DNA from: Malachius bipustulatus | Lineage: Eukaryota; Arthropoda; Insecta; Coleoptera; Melyridae | Assembly: GCA_910589415.1 (NCBI GenBank) | Contig: OU342633.1 | Coordinates: 34,664,210 to 34,728,209, forward strand | Reading direction: 5' to 3' | Length of the DNA: 64,000 bases | Shown here: piece by piece, positions 1 to 13,022 of the stretch | Position numbering within the stretch: the first letter of the stretch is position 1 | Layout: each line of letters opens with the position of its first letter | Position numbers and translations under genes: made by a program | The notes under the pieces: model-generated | Told to the model about the DNA's origin: nothing | Seen by the model: only the letters and a program-made list of their open reading frames with translations | The model's database searches: none

Positions 1-1305
1 ACAGTAGCCGTGTTTTATAATAATTATAATAATCAGCGGTCGAGTTTTAAATACGCACCCGCGTCCCCACGCTTCGTGCTCGAGTACCTATATCCACCTA
101 TGTATCTACGTACCCGGTCTTTCATCGTATAAATGAACATTAATAATAATAATAATAACAGGGCGTTACTCAAATAAGTACGTAAGCATCGACACACTTG
201 GGTATACGTTATTCAAATGGGAGTGTCTGTTACGCCACCATCATTGGGTGGAATAACTCCTGATCTTCAGAGAAATACAAACTGCCCAGTTTAGATAAAC
301 GTTTCCAGTCTATGAATCAACTCGAGGTAGAAAGTAATCTAATTACAGACGCTGACAAGCTGCCAAAGATCCTGTAAGTACTCAAAAACCTTATTTATTC
401 CTTGGAAACTGAGTGAGAATGAAGCCGACAAGTTAATGAGTGTTACCAAACTTAGATTTCTCTTAATATCAGAATTTTTGGTTCAAGTTATATGAAAGAT
501 GTGTCATTTAGAAGTGAACTTAATGAACTATTAATATGTAAATATTATCTCGCAATAATTAAATTGCCTTGTTCTATTTATTGTATCATATTCCTGTGAA
601 ACGACAGCAGAGTTAACTCAGCTAGAGTCAGATATCAGATAACTTAAATTGTCAAATGAAATATTAAAATATTTAATTAGAAACATTCTTAGAAACACAT
701 TTTAGGAAACAGAAAATCTATTTGTTGTTTAATTTGTAAATACAATACATGTAAATAATTTTTATCAAATTCAAGGCTTTTTCATCATAATTACCTTTTT
801 CTCCTTTCAAAATAACCACTCTTTAAGTAGGAGAGATATTCACATTAGTGTAGGAATTTTGTACCTAACTTGACTCTCTACTTTGGTGTGGGTGTGCATG
901 AGAAAGATAAGAAAGTGTCTTTTTGATATTTAATTATCTTTATCTTGCAGAGATATATCGTCTCTCTTTCACCCTAAATAGCTTAACGATTATTACCCCT
1001 CACTAAATTTCTTACTTTCTCGCATCCCGCCCCCTATAAAATAAAAGAAAAATCTGCTTTAGCGTTGTTTATTAGTAATTTCTTGAAATTTCTCGCTAGT
1101 ATAAAAATAATTCTCCTATTTTAAGCACAACGCATAATTAAGCCATATCTCACTCACAATTTCGCAAAGTTCGTCACAATAACGTCTTGCATTTATCAAT
1201 TACGTTTACGGGTATATAAAAAAATATAAATAAAATATAAATAAATATGAACATCCCCTTCTCTCCTCGAATAAATAAAAAGACAATTAATTCTCCATTC
1301 AAATT
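1..1305. other. Downstream flank of gene A, no gene seen
   Basis: A+T-rich DNA with short simple runs of ATT/TAA. No exon with coding character or recognisable element on either strand. It contains the likely 3' UTR and poly(A) site of gene A. Confidence 0.5.
1068..1073 (-). promoter_or_regulatory. Candidate poly(A) signal of gene A
   Basis: AATAAA on the minus strand about 235 nt after the stop codon of gene A, the first canonical hexamer noticed. Not confirmed by transcript data. Confidence 0.35.
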
Positions 1306-4300
1306 TCAAGTGGTGTAGGCGATGGTGCTGATTTCCAGGTCTCGGAGCTTCTGATCCACCCAGCTGCGGATCTGGGTCACATCAGCATAGACTCCGGGGA
1401 TTCCGTCCTCCCCGCAGCCGATCCCCCAGGAGACGATTCCCACCTGCATGTATCGGTTCGGATTGGACGGGTCCTGGCACACCAGAGGACTCCCACCGTC
1501 GCCCTGAAGATGTCGGGATTATTAAAGCGATTGTGTCTTGATTTGCATTTAGATCAATTATACAGGGTGATGATAATGTAATTGGTATTAAATAAATTAT
1601 TAATAATAAAAAGGAAAATGAGAGAAATTTTTTTTAAATAAAATAAAAATAAAAATACTCACAGTGCAAGTGTCCTTTCCAGCTTCTCCTCCGGCACAAA
1701 TAAAAGATCTGTGGAGCTTGAAAGCAGCACCCAGTCTTGTTGTCCTCATTGCCTTTTCGCAGGCTGTATTCTGGACTAGTGGTAGTTCAATCTTCTTCAA
1801 TATGGAGGAGTAACGACCTTGCTGACCTATAATCAGAACAATGATAATTATTACAAAAAAGTTAAAAAATTATAAAATCTACATTAAGCACAATTACCGA
1901 AAATATCCTTTCCCCATCCTGTGGCGATGCAGTTGACCTGCCTAAACGACTGTCCATGTGCGGGAAGACAAACGGTGCCCACGTTGTCGGCTTTGGAGAA
2001 AGGCCTCTCCAGGATGAGGAGAGCAGCGTCGTTGTAGAGAGCGTTAGAGGCGTAAGCTTCATGGATTATGATCTGCGAAACATCCCGTTCCTGGAACGGG
2101 AACCGTTCTTTGGTCGTCTGGGAATCCCATTCTCCAGCTCTCACTTTGATGGCGCGTGTCTGCTGACTGGGAGAGGATTCATATTAATTTGAGTTGAGGA
2201 GAAAGTAGGAGATTTTAAATTATTTAAGTAATTTTTAAAGTCGCATACCTATTCGACGTAAAAATTAATCCAATCAAAAAAGTAACTTGAATAAAAATTT
2301 AAGAGTGAAGAAGTTTATAAAACAAATAAATGAGCGGTATTCAATGGTAGGCAGCCCATAATACAGCGTTGATGTTACGCAGTTGCCTAACATGCTGACC
2401 TGCCGCGAACAGTAAGTCAGATCGCCAATAGATGGCGATCAAACAACTAGGAATATTTGCTTGGCCTTTAAGTGTCAGTATATTTAGCCACCTACAATCT
2501 CCTCACAAATTAGGTATCACTTTTTCTCGGGATTGCACCAGAATTTGGTAGGTTTGAGCTCCAGATAAACTCAACCGTTGCGTAGAATGTGTGTAGGAAT
2601 TTAATGACTCGTTACATTAAGATTAAAACGAAATTCACCTGCACATTTACAGGCAATCAAAGTGATATTGAAATAATTTTTTATTAACATTTTCCGTTTC
2701 GTGCACATTAGGTATTAAAATTATATGAATAGAAAAATTAGTCTCGGCAATACAGGGAATTTTACAGCAAGTACAAGGGTTAACACATGATACAACTACA
2801 CAAGATATGTCAGCGTGAGACTCAAAAATCGTACGCGTTGCGCATGACGTCACTGTGGTGATTGTAATCCAAGCTCTAAGGAAAGAATTGAAAATCTTTG
2901 AAGGTGGAAGTTAATATCTGTGGGGTGTAATGAAAAGTGCTGGTACTTACTGTGATATGATACAAATCATTGATACATAATTGCCTTTACCTAAGCTAGC
3001 AAACTAAAAAAAAAGATATCTCTTTGCTTTTCGTTTTTCTTGCGTCATTCTCACACCCGTACTTACTCCACAATAAATAATTTTGGCAATCAGACAGTCA
3101 CGTACTAAAGTCAAACTTATTAAAATTACTGCAACATCTTCAAACGCCGAAATGAGCTACTAAATCGCGATTCAACGCTATGAGTACTGCCGAGCCGCGT
3201 GTAGTTGTCACCACACTGACGTCACAGGCTGCGCGCTGACATACCTTGTTTATTTATATCATGGATTAACATTACAACAGTTTATGATGTATCCCCTACT
3301 GTGAGCATCCTCATGAGTCACTGCTATCTGTACGTTTTCAAGTGAAAAGGCGACTTCTGATTTGTTACAGACTTTAGTTGACGTGATGGCGATGGTGAGG
3401 ACGTCACAATACAATGCATACTCTCCATTCCCCTAAATTATTGTAAAATTTAATTCACACACGTCCTGCCGAGCACCATCCCTCATCAGGAGGACGGGTC
3501 TAGGAATAATAAGCAGCAACAAATAAAACTTACTTATCGACGCAATGAGCTCCTGTCAGAACGACATTGGGTGAAATAAGGGAACCCCCGCAAATGGCAA
3601 CCTGGGCCGTGCTGCCAGCTGCTTCCTTCTGCATCACAGCGATCATCCAGGGAAATTCGCCGAATTCGGATTCATTATTATTGTCACTTGTCACCTGTAA
3701 GCCACCAAAAAATTGGATAACCTGAGTAACAACATTTTTACTTTTCATTACTAATTTTACTTTATTTCAGGATGAACTCACCTGGAAGTCGATTCCATTA
3801 ACGTTCCTGATTCCGCAGAAATCGCCCCTGCTTGATCCGGTAGGGTTCCTGCTGTCAGCACCATCGTCACCTCCATCAACGGGAGGGCTAACGGAAGGAA
3901 TAGCGGGAGTTGGTGTGATGGGAGGATTGGTAATCGGCGGTCTCTGAGTGACAGGCCTTGGGGTGGCGGGGGGTGGAGTTGGAACAACGCCACCTGGAGG
4001 AATCTCGCAGCAGGTGTCCAGGAAATGGGGACAATCTCTGTCAGTCCTGAAAGTTAAACATTTTATTCTAACTAATTCTGCAGTCTTAAGTTTAAGAGGA
4101 TCGTAATTAAATCGAGGTTAAGTTTCAAACTTTGCAGAGAGAAGCGTCCACAGAAATATAAAAACCATAAGGTTAGGGCAAGGAGGAATTCTAGTAGGAA
4201 TTCCAAGGCTTGCTTCTGCTTTTGTAGGAAGACAGTGTGGGTCCCTATCTTATCTTAGAGCCACTAGAAAGAAACCGAATTGCTGTCGTCGGGTTGTGGT

Positions 4301-7300
4301 AATGGTAAGGAGGAAAATGTTGATGATGAATTTTGACCCTTGATCTTGTCGTGTAGAAAATATTGTTTTGATTCATCAAGAGAGCGAAACTTCTTATTAA
4401 TATCTGATTTGGAGAATTCAACCTGATCTGGTCTCAGAAGGCTGAAGGAGCTGTTATTCTTGTACACAAAAACAAAATAAATGATCTGATGTCCATTACA
4501 GTAATGCACATGGAGAAGACTGACAAGAGGAATAATGAAACGAAGGCAGCAGACAAGTCTCTTCACATGAGTACCTCGCTCACTTAATGTTTGCATAATT
4601 TACTTTATTTAATTATTTGTTTACAGGAATTAACGTACTTAACTAATGGATTTTTAGGCAAACAAATCCGAGCAAAATATAAATTTCCTTGAAAAGCGTT
4701 GACTTCATAATTTTGGTCAAAAGTCATGACCATCATGATCAAGTGAATTAATTATTTATTGTCTAACTGCGCTAAAAACACCACAAATAATAAGAAGAGC
4801 AAAAAAATTATTAATTCACTTTTTTCTACGATTCATAGCTATTTAATACCAGACGATTCGTTATTTTAATACCTACCATGACATGATATCAAATTACCTA
4901 AATACAAGTATTACTAATAATACGTTAAAGTTACCGAATTAATTTTCAGGTAATTAATAAAAAACCTTAAGAAATTACGTAGCTATATAATTATGGAAAT
5001 TTATGGAAAGTGGAGAAGCACTTTTATTAGAGGTATACGAAAATATACAGACAGACAGTAACATAACAAAAAAAAAAAGTTGACCTGACTCGATTACATT
5101 GAGATCTATAGCAAACAAACAGAAAACATATCGTCCGACAATATATCTAAAGACACGGACGCTGTTTCGGGGTCTTTTTGGCCTCATCAGCGTGCCATAT
5201 CTGACTGGTGGTTGCTAACCTGTCCCGGAATAAGGTATCATTTAAAACCCTAACTAAATTTATATGTATAAAATTGTATTGAAATCATTAGTTTGAAAAG
5301 TAGTTTAAAAAATATAAATGAACATACAATACAGAACAGAGAAACAGAGACAAGTTAGTTCTTAAAATATTATACGAATCATGGGAAACTTGATTCAGCT
5401 TTAGCTTTAATAAGGAATTAGGAAAAAACTACGATAATTTATAGCGAAATTACATTTGAAAGTTGGCAGTGTCTCTATTGACATACATGAATATAAATGG
5501 TTAATGATTTCCAGAGTTATACCGGGTGGGCAAAAATTTCTCTAGTACATATAATAGTGAGAAAGCTCTCTCTTCGACTTTGCTATTCGTTTTTTTTTAC
5601 ATAATAGTCAGAAGAGACGTGACGATGTTGTAATAATTAAAGCATAAAACCCCAAGAAGGTTCACAATTACTGGAAGCTTAATTGTTTCGTTATCATTAA
5701 AACTCATCAGCAGAATTTTCAGACGTATTAGCTTATTTGCCACGTGCCAGAAAGGAATGCTGTTAATGACACCTATTGTTTAACAAAAGAAGCTATAAAA
5801 TATATCCTAATTACTATTAAAATTAATAGTTTTTTTTTTTAAATTAAAGGTTTATGCAAGAGGAATTCCCTCCAAAAGTTTCCAATATTTCTGTTCAAGT
5901 CTACGATATAAAATCTACTTGGTTAGCTTTTCTGATACAGGGTGCTCAAAATTGTTTATTCATTTATTAGAGGAAAAGTGTAGTAATCAATTTATTTGTT
6001 TTGTTTTACGCAAAGAAAATAAGTGAATTATGTATTAGTGTGGTTTTTAGATTAAAATTCCCAAGAAAATTATCTCTAATTAAAGTGGGTTTTTATTCAA
6101 GATGAAATAACACGAAGGGTTTTTCCTTAAGAAATTCCCTGATAAGGTTCCGAGAAAAATGACTCGTCTCGGAATTCTAGTTTTCCTCAGAGTTGTTGAT
6201 AAATTTGTTGCAAAAAGAGCATTTTCCCTCAGTTTTTAATTTTTTGTTTTGTCGCATAAAAGTTATTGCACCAGAGGGGTTTTTAGGTCAAATTAGACAA
6301 CAATTTTTTTCAGTGAGCAGTTTCGCTTTTTTCCCCTATTCAATGACAATCAGGGTGGTTTTTACGTAAATTAATGAAATGAATTGAATTATTTTTCTTT
6401 CAAAAACTTCCCTGAAATACTCCTGGCGAGTCGGACATTTTTTGTATGATACAGGGCGAGCAAAATTGGCGTTTTATATTTTTAACGCCAGTTTCGCGTT
6501 TTTTTTTTTTCCCTATTTAATGACAATGAGGGTGGCTTTTGCTTACATTAATGAAATGAATTGAATAATTTTTCGTTAAAAAAACTTTTGGCAAGAAGGA
6601 CATTTGTATTATACAGGGCGATCAAAACTGGCGTTTTATATTTTTTAATGGCAATTTCGCTATTTTCCCTATTCAATAATAATGAGGGTGGTTTTTACAT
6701 AAATTAATGAAATAAATTGAATTATTTCCCTGTCAAAAACTTCTCTGAAGTACTCCTGACGAGAAGGACATTTGTATGATACAGGGCGAGCTAAATTGGT
6801 GCTTTATATTTTTTAACGACAATTTCGCGTTTTTTCCCCTATTCAATGACAATGAGGGCGTTTTTGCGTAAATTAATGAACTAAATTGAATTAATTTTCG
6901 TTAAAAATTCCCTGAAAAGCTCCTGGCTAGAACGACACTTTTGTATGATACAGGGCGATCAAAATTGGTGTTTTATATTTTTAAAGACAATTTCGCTATT
7001 TTTCCCTATTCACTGATAATGAGGGTGGTTTTTACGTAAATTAATGAATTGAATTGAATGATTTTTCGTTAAAAGAATTCCCCCTGAAAAACTCCTGGCT
7101 AGAAGGGAAGGACACTTCTGTATGATACAGGGCGATCAAAATGGGTGTTTTATATTTTTTAACCACAATTTCGCGTTTCAATGACAATGAGGGTGTTTTT
7201 TTACGTAAATAAATGAAATGAATTTAATTATTTTTATTTCAAAAAATTACCTCAAATACTCCTGACGAGAAGGGCATTTGTATGATACAAGGAGAGCAAA

Positions 7301-9248
7301 ATTGGTGTTTTATATTTTTTAACGACAATTTCGCGTTTTTTCCCCTATTTAATGACAATGAGGGTGTTTTTTTACGTAAATTAATGAAATTAATTTAATT
7401 ATTTTTCTTTCAAAAAATTCCCTGAAATACTCCTGACGAGAAGGAGTAGGTACAGGGCGAGCAAAATTGGTGTTTTATTTTTATTGATGACAATTTCGCT
7501 ATTTTTCTCTATTCACTGATAATGAGGGTGGTTTTTACGTAAATTAATGAAATGAATTGAATGATTTTTCGTTAAAAAAATTCCCCCTGAAAAACTCCTG
7601 GCTAGAAGGGAAGGACACTTTTGTATGATACAGGGCGATTAAAATTGGTGTTTTATATTTTTTAACCACAATTTCGCGTTTTTTCCCTATTCAGAGAAAT
7701 AGGGAAAAGGATATTTGTATGATACAGGGGAGCAAAATTGGTGTTTTATATTTATTCATGACAATTTCGCTATTTTTCCCTATTCACTGATAATGAGGGT
7801 GGTTTTTACGTAAATTAATGAAATGAATTGATTTATTTTTCTTTCAAAAAAATCAGTGAAATACTCCTGCGAGAAAGACATTTGTATGATACCTACAGGG
7901 TGAGCCAAATTGGTGTTTTATTTTTTTTAACGACAATTTCGCGTTTTTTCCCTATTCAATGACGGTGAGGGTGATTTTTGCGTAAATTAATGAACTTAAT
8001 TGAATGAGTTTTCGTTCAAAAAATTCCCTGAAAAACTGCTGGGTTGAAGGACACTTTTGTATGATACAGGGGCGATCAAAATTGGTGTTTTTTATTTTTA
8101 ACGACAATTTCGCGTTTTTTTCCTAATCAATGATAATGAGGGTGATTAATTAACTAAATTGAATGACGTATCATTAAAAAATTCCCTGAAAAGCTCCTGA
8201 CAACAAGAAAATTTCATATAGGGCGATCAAAATTGGTGATTTATTTGTTTTACATTTAATAGACAATTGCATAGGACAATTTTCCATCCCATTCAATGAC
8301 AACAAAGGTGTTTTTTACGTAAATTAATGAAATGAGTTGAATTATTTGTCAAGGACATTTGTATAATATAGGGCGAGCAAAATTGATAATTTTTTAAGGA
8401 CAATCTCGTTTTTTGCCCTATTCAATGACAATGGTGTGGTTTTTACTTGAATTAATGAAATAAACAGAACTTTTTTTAGTTCAAAAAACCCTGAAAAGCT
8501 CCTGGCGAAAAGGTAATTTGCATAAAAAGAGATCAAAATTGTTGATTTATGTATGCATAATATTAGAAAGGAGCATTTTCGTTTTTTTTTATATTCAATA
8601 AAAATATAAGCGCATTATTTTTCGTAAAAGAAATTCCTGAAAACTCCTGGTAGGTGACAGGACAAGTTTCGATTTGCATGTTACAGGGCAATCTATTAAG
8701 GGTGAATAATGAGAATTAAGATATCTTTAGATTCAATTTTTTTGCACCCGCATTATTTGGAACAATATTTCTGGTTATAGCTATTCTGCTATTGACTTAT
8801 TTTTTGTAATACAGGGTGATAAAAATTGTTCACAAATTGACTAAAATCCAGTAAAAACACCTAACTTTGATAGTACTGGTACCTGTCAAACTTTTACGCA
8901 AATCTTGAGGAAATTTCATAAGATAAAAGAAAAATAAAAGTCAACTTACCCTGCTCTCACATCAACATTCAATCGGTAATCTTCCTCGGCAATCTGAGTG
9001 ACCATATGTGTCCTTGGATCACAGTTATAGTACGGGACACACACGAAGCGTCCCTTTTGGTCCCCCTCACCGCACTTGTCCAAAGCACTAATATCGCCCA
9101 AAGGGGGCTGAGTAACCACTTCGTATTGCTCCCAGAAACTTGAATTAAAAATCCTCTGAATATCATCTTCGACTTGCTGGGCGTCTCCCTTTCTTGAGAA
9201 ACCCAGAAGGAGAAGAAGCCCAAAAGAACAGACCACTTTCGTCATCAT
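1306..9248 (-). CDS. Gene A: clip-domain serine protease homolog (S195G), 451 aa, six exons
   Basis: Exons (minus strand, in order): 8950-9248, 3782-4046, 3534-3694, 1898-2166, 1663-1826, 1306-1503. They total 1356 nt with compatible phases (2,0,2,1,0). The start is ATG at 9248 (a second ATG follows directly) before a hydrophobic signal peptide ending near GDAQQ. Six CLIP cysteines span exons 1-2 ([25 protein letters not shown]). A Pro/Thr-rich linker then leads to FCGIRNVNG and the S1 domain. His is present (TGAHC), Asp is present (YNDAALL), and the nucleophile is replaced: DTCTGDGGSP instead of GDSGGP. The Asp of DTC (position 189) and Gly of SWG and VPG-type motifs (216, 226) keep a trypsin-like pocket. 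Family knowledge: such secreted pseudoproteases (PPAF-II/masquerade type) act in haemolymph as cofactors for prophenoloxidase activation. The specific role here is inferred. It is the only member with an extra phase-0 intron between GIDFQ and VTSD. Intron 1 is 4.9 kb and holds a satellite. Confidence 0.92.
2798..3252. repeat. Imperfect inverted repeat with CRE-like TGACGTCA cores in gene A intron 3
   Basis: The left arm around 2800-2866 (ATATGTCAGCG ... GCATGACGTCACTGTGGTGA) is matched in reverse complement by the right arm around 3208-3250 (TCACCACACTGACGTCAC ... GCGCTGACATACC). The arms are imperfect and the loop is about 340 bp, giving a MITE-like shape. Whether the palindromic TGACGTCA cores bind anything is unknown. 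Confidence 0.45.
5930..8835. repeat. ~165-bp satellite, about 16 units, inside gene A intron 1
   Basis: A landmark ATACAGGGCGAGC/TCAAAATTG recurs at about 6451, 6613, 6781, 6950, 7127, 7287, 7452, 7630, 7723, 7895, 8066, 8218, 8369, 8682 and 8811, with an outlier near 5939. Spacing is mostly 150-178 bp; one unit near 7630-7723 is truncated. Between landmarks each unit carries the blocks ACAATTTCGCGTTTTTTCCC, CAATGACAATGAGGGTG, TACGTAAATTAATGAAATG and TCCCTGAAATACTCCTG. Units are diverged, more so at the right end, so this is an aged array. It accounts for more than half of the intron. Confidence 0.85.
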
Positions 9249-10446
9249 GTTGCCAAGCAGTGGAAGTAGAAGTAGAAGTAGGACTGCAGTCTCGTTAAGT
9301 ACTTATGTAGATTGAATGCTGTGAGATGTTTATGTCTTAACCTTTTAAAACTGTAAAATCGCAGAGGGATTTTCCCAATGATTCGATATCAGCGATAATA
9401 ACGATATTTACTATATTAACAGCGTGGCGTCAGCGTCATAAACAGTTCTTCGGATTTTATGTATGGTTGGTTACCGCTGGTGTTAGTGCTGGTGATGGTC
9501 ATCGCAAACTGGTCTCTTCAATTTAATCTGTTTGCGTGCTGAAGATAAAAATAAATAAATTTAAACTGAATTCTAAGCTGACCGTGAATTATTATCTTAA
9601 TCGTTACAGTGCCGGCACGTAACTGGACTCATTATACTGGGTTCTTAATTTAATTAATTAATTCCGTTGTAAGGTATTATTCTCTTAATTACCTACGTAA
9701 AAATGTGTTATTGTCCATAAATTATCTCACCAATAATAGGCTCATTATGACACGTGGCACGTGGAGCTGAGATAAAAAGGATCATTTTTGGGCAGGCTTA
9801 TTTGTTTGGTATTTTTCTTAGATTTACCTTACTTTATCACTCCTCTTCCATCATTGTTACCTTAATAAGGAAAGTAATCAATTAGTATTGATAATAACCA
9901 ATGGAGTTTATTTCCTTACCTTGACGTTGCAACATTCCCAGATTTATCCCGCAACGTCATAGAATTTGTATGATTAGTATGAGACAACAGATTTTATCCC
10001 TGATTAGGTTTTACTTGCTTTAAAAATAAGGGGATGGAGAATTTTGAGAATTCAATCGATTCCTCCTAAACACTTTTCGTTTTTGAGATAGAGGCTACAA
10101 GTTTTTTCTGGATGATTAAAGACCAGTCAAAAAAATATTAAAATTTGAGGAGAACCGTGCCAAAAATTAACAAGTGACAGAATCTGTACACTTTCTATTT
10201 GTTATTCTTCTATAGATCTATCGACATAGAGAGATTCGAAGACCTATGTAAAAATTTCCTCAAGAAATGATAAGCTATACAGAACCAGTTTGGTTGTTGG
10301 TATAATGCCTCTTGTCAGGAGAGATATAAAAGAGGTCTTTGACGCAGCCCTGTCTTATAAACAGGCCACTAAACCAGAGACAGCGTGATCTCTTTCAATC
10401 AAGTAAATCATAATTCCTTTAAAATCCTCGATGTAGTCTACCACGA

Positions 10447-10592
10447 TGACTAGTAAAAAGGGAGGGGCGGAGGGGTTAATAGATAGTCTTCTTCAGGTAT
10501 GACTTCTTGACTACAAGTTGTAGCCAACCAATAAAGTCACACCTGTAGCAGACTATCTATTTACCCCCCCTCCTCTTTTTTACCACTATTAT
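10447..10592. repeat. Imperfect hairpin, ~43-bp arms
   Basis: Left arm 10447-10490 (ACTAGTAAAAAGGGAGGGGC ... ATAGATAGTCT) matches in reverse complement the right arm about 10549-10592 (AGACTATCTATTTACCCCCC ... TTTTTACCACT). The loop is about 58 bp. No target duplication was recognised. Confidence 0.55.
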
Positions 10593-11771
10593 TACTGACT
10601 ATTATTAGTCAGGTAAATCATGTCAATCTGCTCTACATCAAATAGTGATGAGAATCCAAACATTACTGGATAACAAAAAAAAAAAGATTGTCTGGCTGTT
10701 TTTCCTACTACTGATGAGCGAGCATATGATAATACCTCCTGTAAGTAGCTGTATGGCATTCGTTGCCAGAAGACAAGACTTAGATGACACAGCAACGAGC
10801 TGACTGAGCGCTATGCTAGAAGTCAGGAGGGTCCAAGCAACCATGTTTGGTTGCGAGAGTCTTTGACGAAAAATTGATCGCTGCCAAGAGATGTCCTATG
10901 AATGGAGTATTATCTATGCTGTGTAATGGTAGTGGTAGTGCTAATGAATGACCTCGACCAGCTAAATAACAAATGCTATGTAGTCGATATGGTCATATTA
11001 GTCATCAGGAATATGCTAAAACACCTCAGCACAATAGGTTCTGAACTTTGAAGTTTACACAAGAGCTTACCTTATACCAGAGGAAAAAATGGAGCTCCCT
11101 AATAGATTTTTTATTCATTTTGCAAAAGCGGTTTAAAGTTTCCCCTTTTTTAGTGAGATTTCACTGTAATCTCTGTATCTTCGAACAAATGTGAGACAGT
11201 AAATGAAAGGTTGGATCGAGAAATGCGACAGAAACCAAATTTGAGGTAAGTTGGGTCAGAGGTAAAATTTTGAGCAAGCTTTGCTTAGATTTAAATTGGT
11301 TTTATTTTTCTGCTCTGATACTGCGTGTTCGAATTCATACCCCAAGGCAAGAAATTAAATGAGTCCCTCAGAATAATCCTTGTCGTTTTCGAAAAAAAGT
11401 TTTTCTTGTAGTTTTCATGTTTTATTCTCCTATATCTTTGACCAGATTTTTGTGTAGGTACAGGAATAATGAAGGAATAAGAGAAACCCCCCCCTCTTGC
11501 CCCTCGGAAATCAAATTTCAAAAATTAGTTAAGAAATGGGAAATTGGCTCAATTGACAAAATTTTGCATATTAATTTTAATATTTTTTCAGGTTTGATGA
11601 TTTATGCAATTAAGGATTAGAAGAAACAGGTCAGCCCTAAAACCTGAATCATTTCTTCAATATCGAATATTTTCAATTTGAAATGGCTCGTTTTGATCAA
11701 ACACACTTTTTGGAAACGTGAATTCGTGAAAAAAAATCACCATAGACCAAACTATTTTTTTCCCTGTTACC

Positions 11772-11789
11772 ACACCTGTTAACAGGTGT
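11772..11789. repeat. Perfect 18-bp palindrome, E-box halves, next to a CAGTGGCGTA motif
   Basis: ACACCTGTTAACAGGTGT reads the same on both strands. About 20 bp to the right, TACGCCACTG (11807-11818 region) is the reverse complement of CAGTGGCGTA, which also occurs at about 59726. The pair may be a decayed DNA-transposon end. Confidence 0.4.
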
Positions 11790-12957
11790 CATATACCTGT
11801 TATATTCTACGCCACTGACAATTTTTTCTCAAATTTTTTGTCTCTATTTTTTAAGGATTCCTTAACACAGGTGTGCTATCAGCTAGTAGAGTCCTGCTAC
11901 AAGAAAACTGTTAACCCTGTATATAATTTTTTAGAACGTACCGTTTTTGTAAGAAATCTCCTTGTATAAATAAAATCCATATAATAACGAATCAGTATTT
12001 CAATGAAATGAGCGACACTAATGTTTACTCGACCTTTCACTGTTATTAAACAATTATTTTTTATAGCTTTTACTGCTAATATCTCATATTAATATTAATA
12101 TCTTGGGGTTAATTGTCTGTACCAATATCTGACCTCGATATCAACTTTTTTGATGATAGTTGTTGCAATATTTTATCATCATTGCTCCAATTCGATGTAT
12201 GTGTATGCATCTTCTGATCTATTTTCTTCATTTTTTTTTTTGTATAAAATTTAATTTTCTTAGTACATTCTCATGTTCATGTAATTAGGTTGGGAAATAA
12301 ATGTACACTGTTCATAAACAAAAATTTAATTATCTAGAGATAAATAAATATATAAATAAAATAATAAAAACTTGCCACAAGTTGGCAACACTGGTTTAAC
12401 GACAATAGTTGTGGCGAAATAAAATAATTATAGAATTTAAGCAGCCGGTGTCATTTGAAAAAAAAAAAATTATTATTCAAGGAAACTGTTACTTTTCTAA
12501 TGCAAGGAATCCTCAAAAGTACAAGCCAAAGTCAAAAAGGCTGTTCAAAAATTGCAATCTAAAATGTGTTAAATTCCTCCAGTTCCCTTCCTCCCCCCCC
12601 CCTACTAGAATTTTTTTTTACAACTGGAATGATTATACCAGGTGGAAAAATTGCTTCCTACTTGGCTCGTTAAATTATACAAAGAATCGTCAAAAATTCA
12701 AGTCAAAAGGAGTGTTCCAGGACGCTTTAAAGTCGAAAGCCTCAGTACTCTCCCATCAAATTGATCAATTTTTATCGCTGAAGCTAAAACTCAAAAAGTT
12801 TGTCGAAAAATCCTTCAAAATTTAAAGTTTGTCCTGTTTTTTTTTTACATAAGAATCGCTGGAAAGCTATAATTTTTTTTAGGCAAGTCCTGAGAACTCA
12901 ACTTTATAAAATCACTCTTTTTCTTCTTCCCTATTCAACCTAATAAAATAAATGGTG

Positions 12958-12963
12958 TTTAAT
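12958..12963 (-). promoter_or_regulatory. Candidate poly(A) signal of gene B (ATTAAA variant)
   Basis: ATTAAA on the minus strand about 60 nt past the stop codon of gene B. It is a common non-canonical poly(A) hexamer; no transcript evidence. Confidence 0.3.
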
Positions 12964-13022
12964 TTAAGCAAAATATCATCCTATACACCAATACCGGCTA
13001 CTTAGTGGCACATTTTTTTTAA

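Larger units (their letters stand above)
9249..13022. other. Intergenic spacer between genes A (5' side) and B (3' side)
   Basis: It holds the promoter and 5' UTR of gene A at its left end and the 3' UTR of B at its right end. Apart from the hairpin at 10447-10592 and the palindrome at 11772 I see no gene. The open frames here (for example 12409-12825, plus) are Lys-rich A-run artefacts without motifs. Confidence 0.5.

Noticed and set aside
12409..12825. 138-codon plus-strand open frame
   Set aside because: Lys-rich translation from A-runs, no motif, no splice context; spacer artefact.
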